The position numbers and the translations under genes are program-made. A DNA stretch of 64,000 bases from an uncultured Megasphaera sp. (lineage in GTDB: Bacteria; Bacillota; Negativicutes; Veillonellales; Megasphaeraceae): contig CAKPYN010000004.1 of NCBI GenBank assembly GCA_934202965.1, positions 57,549 through 121,548 on the forward strand. Direction: 5' to 3'. Shown in pieces: positions 62,609 to 64,000 of this stretch. The notes beneath the pieces were generated by a model. The model was not told where the DNA came from. It did no database searches and saw only the letters and a program-made list of their open reading frames with translations. Numbering within the stretch: position 1 is the first letter of the stretch; each line of letters begins with the position of its first letter.

Positions 62609-63844
62609 ATGAAAACACCATCTACCATCAAAGCCGCATCGATCAGCATGTGCTTTTCCGTCGGTGCCGTATTATTTAGTTCACACGCCGGCGGCGGTTT
62701 TGCAACCGGCAACCAAGCCAACGTATACTTTATCAGTCTGGGCTGGCTCGGTCCGATTACCGCCATCATCACCATGCTTCTTTTGACACTGACCATCAAA
62801 GAAGCCATGAACATGTACAACTCACGTCACTTAACCAGTTACAGACAGTTGTTCCATAATTTGTACAGCCCTTTTAAACCGGTAGAATATTTATTTGAAA
62901 TCTTCTTTTATATTATGGTTCTCATGGCCGTTTCCGCAGCGATTTCCGGTGCCGCTTCGGCTTTGCAAGATCAAATCGGTTTAAATTATTACTTGGGTAT
63001 TTTAGTTGTCGGTGCCGTTGTCCTCGTTCTGACAATTTTTGGGGCTGGTTTAGTCCGCAAAGCAACGACCTATATGGGGATTGCTATTTTAGCTACATCC
63101 GTATTTATTTTTGCTATCGGTATCTATATGGCTGGTGACGTTGCCGGTACGACAACGGTTATGCAGGCCATGGCGCAGGATTTTGAAATCAACGGCTTCA
63201 GCAAACTGCCGCAGGCCATTCTCCACGCCGTTACCTACTCCGGCTTCCAGTGCGTCGTCATCCCGACCATGATTGTCGTCGGCATGCCGCTGGCAACCCG
63301 TAAAAACTGTGCCACATCCATGTGGTTCTCCTTTATCATGAACGCCGTCGCACTGACTTTATCCGTCTGCATGCTCTTAGGCTGGACCAACATCTATGGC
63401 AAATCGCCCCTGCCGACACTGACCAGCTGCCAAGGAATGAACATGTCCTGGCTGACCATCGTCTACAGCATCTGCCTGCTCTTATGCCTGATTTCCACCG
63501 GCGTTACGACCGTATTCGGCTTTACGGCCCGCTTCTCGGAAACCAAACCGCTGAAACGCATCTCTAACAGCTCCGTCGTTCGTTCCAGTATCGTCACCTT
63601 AGCCATCATCGTCGTATCCATGACCATCTCCATCGTCGGTCTGACCAACATCATCAAATACGGCTACGGCTACTGCGGCTACCTGGCCATCGCCATCATC
63701 ATCGTACCGTTCCTGACCGTAGGCTACTACAAAAACAAACGCTACGAAAATGACGCAGCCTATCGCGCACGCATCGATGCCATGAACGAAAATCCGGATG
63801 CCGAAAAAGTAACAATGGCAGTAAACGTAGAATCGATGCACTAA
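62609..63844 (+). CDS. YkvI-like membrane transporter controlled by the T-box
   Basis: 411 residues with about ten to eleven helices. FSVGAVLFSSHAGGGFATGNQANVYF (glycine-rich first helix as in APC-fold Na+-coupled carriers), YSPFKPVEYLFEIFFYIM, and YSGFQCVVIPTMIVVG. Resembles the YkvI family of putative transporters. T-box control predicts amino-acid uptake, with leucine or branched-chain substrates from the CTC specifier. GGAGG RBS at about 62593-62598. Ends ahead of a strong terminator. Confidence 0.8.
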   Translation: MKTPSTIKAASISMCFSVGAVLFSSHAGGGFATGNQANVYFISLGWLGPITAIITMLLLTLTIKEAMNMYNSRHLTSYRQLFHNLYSPFKPVEYLFEIFFYIMVLMAVSAAISGAASALQDQIGLNYYLGILVVGAVVLVLTIFGAGLVRKATTYMGIAILATSVFIFAIGIYMAGDVAGTTTVMQAMAQDFEINGFSKLPQAILHAVTYSGFQCVVIPTMIVVGMPLATRKNCATSMWFSFIMNAVALTLSVCMLLGWTNIYGKSPLPTLTSCQGMNMSWLTIVYSICLLLCLISTGVTTVFGFTARFSETKPLKRISNSSVVRSSIVTLAIIVVSMTISIVGLTNIIKYGYGYCGYLAIAIIIVPFLTVGYYKNKRYENDAAYRARIDAMNENPDAEKVTMAVNVESMH

Positions 63845-63877
63845 GAAATAACCATTTTTACAATCTTATATGGCAAC

Positions 63878-63922
63878 AAAAAAGATGATTTTCTATCCAC
63901 GAAAATCATCTTTTTTATTTTT
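63878..63922 (+). terminator. Terminator of the YkvI-like gene
   Basis: AAAAGATGATTTTC and GAAAATCATCTTTT with a T-rich tail. Confidence 0.85.
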
Positions 63923-63956
63923 CTCTAAATTGCAATAACAAGTTGGACACCTTCCA

Positions 63957-64000
63957 CTAGGCAGTAATTTGGTAAATTCGATCAAGTTCTTCCTCGAAGA
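63957..64000 (-). other. Possible C-terminal end of a minus-strand gene cut by the right edge
   Basis: The minus strand from 64000 to the TAG at 63957 reads EEELDRIYQITA and a stop. It could be the C-terminal tail of a transposase-like gene, since such tails often carry short basic/acidic endings, but there are too few residues to identify it. Confidence 0.25.

Noticed and set aside
1..64000. CRISPR array, prophage or complete insertion sequence
   Set aside because: No regularly spaced direct repeats, no phage structural genes and no intact transposase were seen in the window.

Overview
The window reads as chromosome of an anaerobic Negativicute, most likely Veillonellaceae of the Megasphaera/Dialister/Anaeroglobus kind. 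The lineage call is an inference from gene content, with no database comparison. The genome combines outer-membrane (diderm) machinery (TonB-ExbB-ExbD, a TonB-dependent receptor, an RND pump) with Firmicute-style features: a topA-trmFO-hslV-hslU cluster, GatCAB, a T-box leader and dnaG-rpoD.

Layout. 1-9,543 is mostly minus strand: recQ (cut by the left edge), a MATE pump, a DedA/TVP38 membrane protein, a DMT permease, thrC, an RlmI-type rRNA methyltransferase, then hslU and hslV. trmFO and topA complete that last operon to 13,120. 13,348-14,151 is a small decayed locus: a glycosyltransferase-like fragment, a truncated acetyltransferase, and an IS200/IS605-type remnant that keeps only the tnpB tail and an omega-RNA-like right end. 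14,312-19,234 is an RND efflux operon (tetR, membrane-fusion lipoprotein, pump) without an outer-membrane channel. 19,403-25,094 holds a YhcH-family protein, ftsY, smc and a DUF554 membrane protein. A CorA-like transporter (plus strand) and a PD-(D/E)XK (Rpn/PDDEXK_2) pseudogene follow.

27,813-43,396 is the centrepiece. A single promoter and a cobalamin riboswitch with a built-in terminator head about 15.5 kb of co-directional genes: exbB, exbD, tonB, a TonB-dependent receptor, a BtuFCD-type ABC importer, then cbiD, L, F, G, H, J, ET, A and C. Corrinoid (or cobalt) uptake and the anaerobic corrin-ring pathway therefore appear to share one B12-sensing switch.

43,447-53,959 is minus strand: a second MATE, gatCAB, a small secreted protein, two XRE regulators (one broken by an in-frame stop), an acidic zinc-ribbon protein, a CAU tRNA, rpoD and dnaG. 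From 54,266 the genes run on the plus strand: an RluD-type pseudouridine synthase, class II aldolase, rpsT, a third MATE, an M29 aminopeptidase, an AbgT-family transporter, pepT, and a YkvI-like transporter behind a T-box whose specifier reads CTC (leucine). This last block looks devoted to peptide and amino-acid scavenging.
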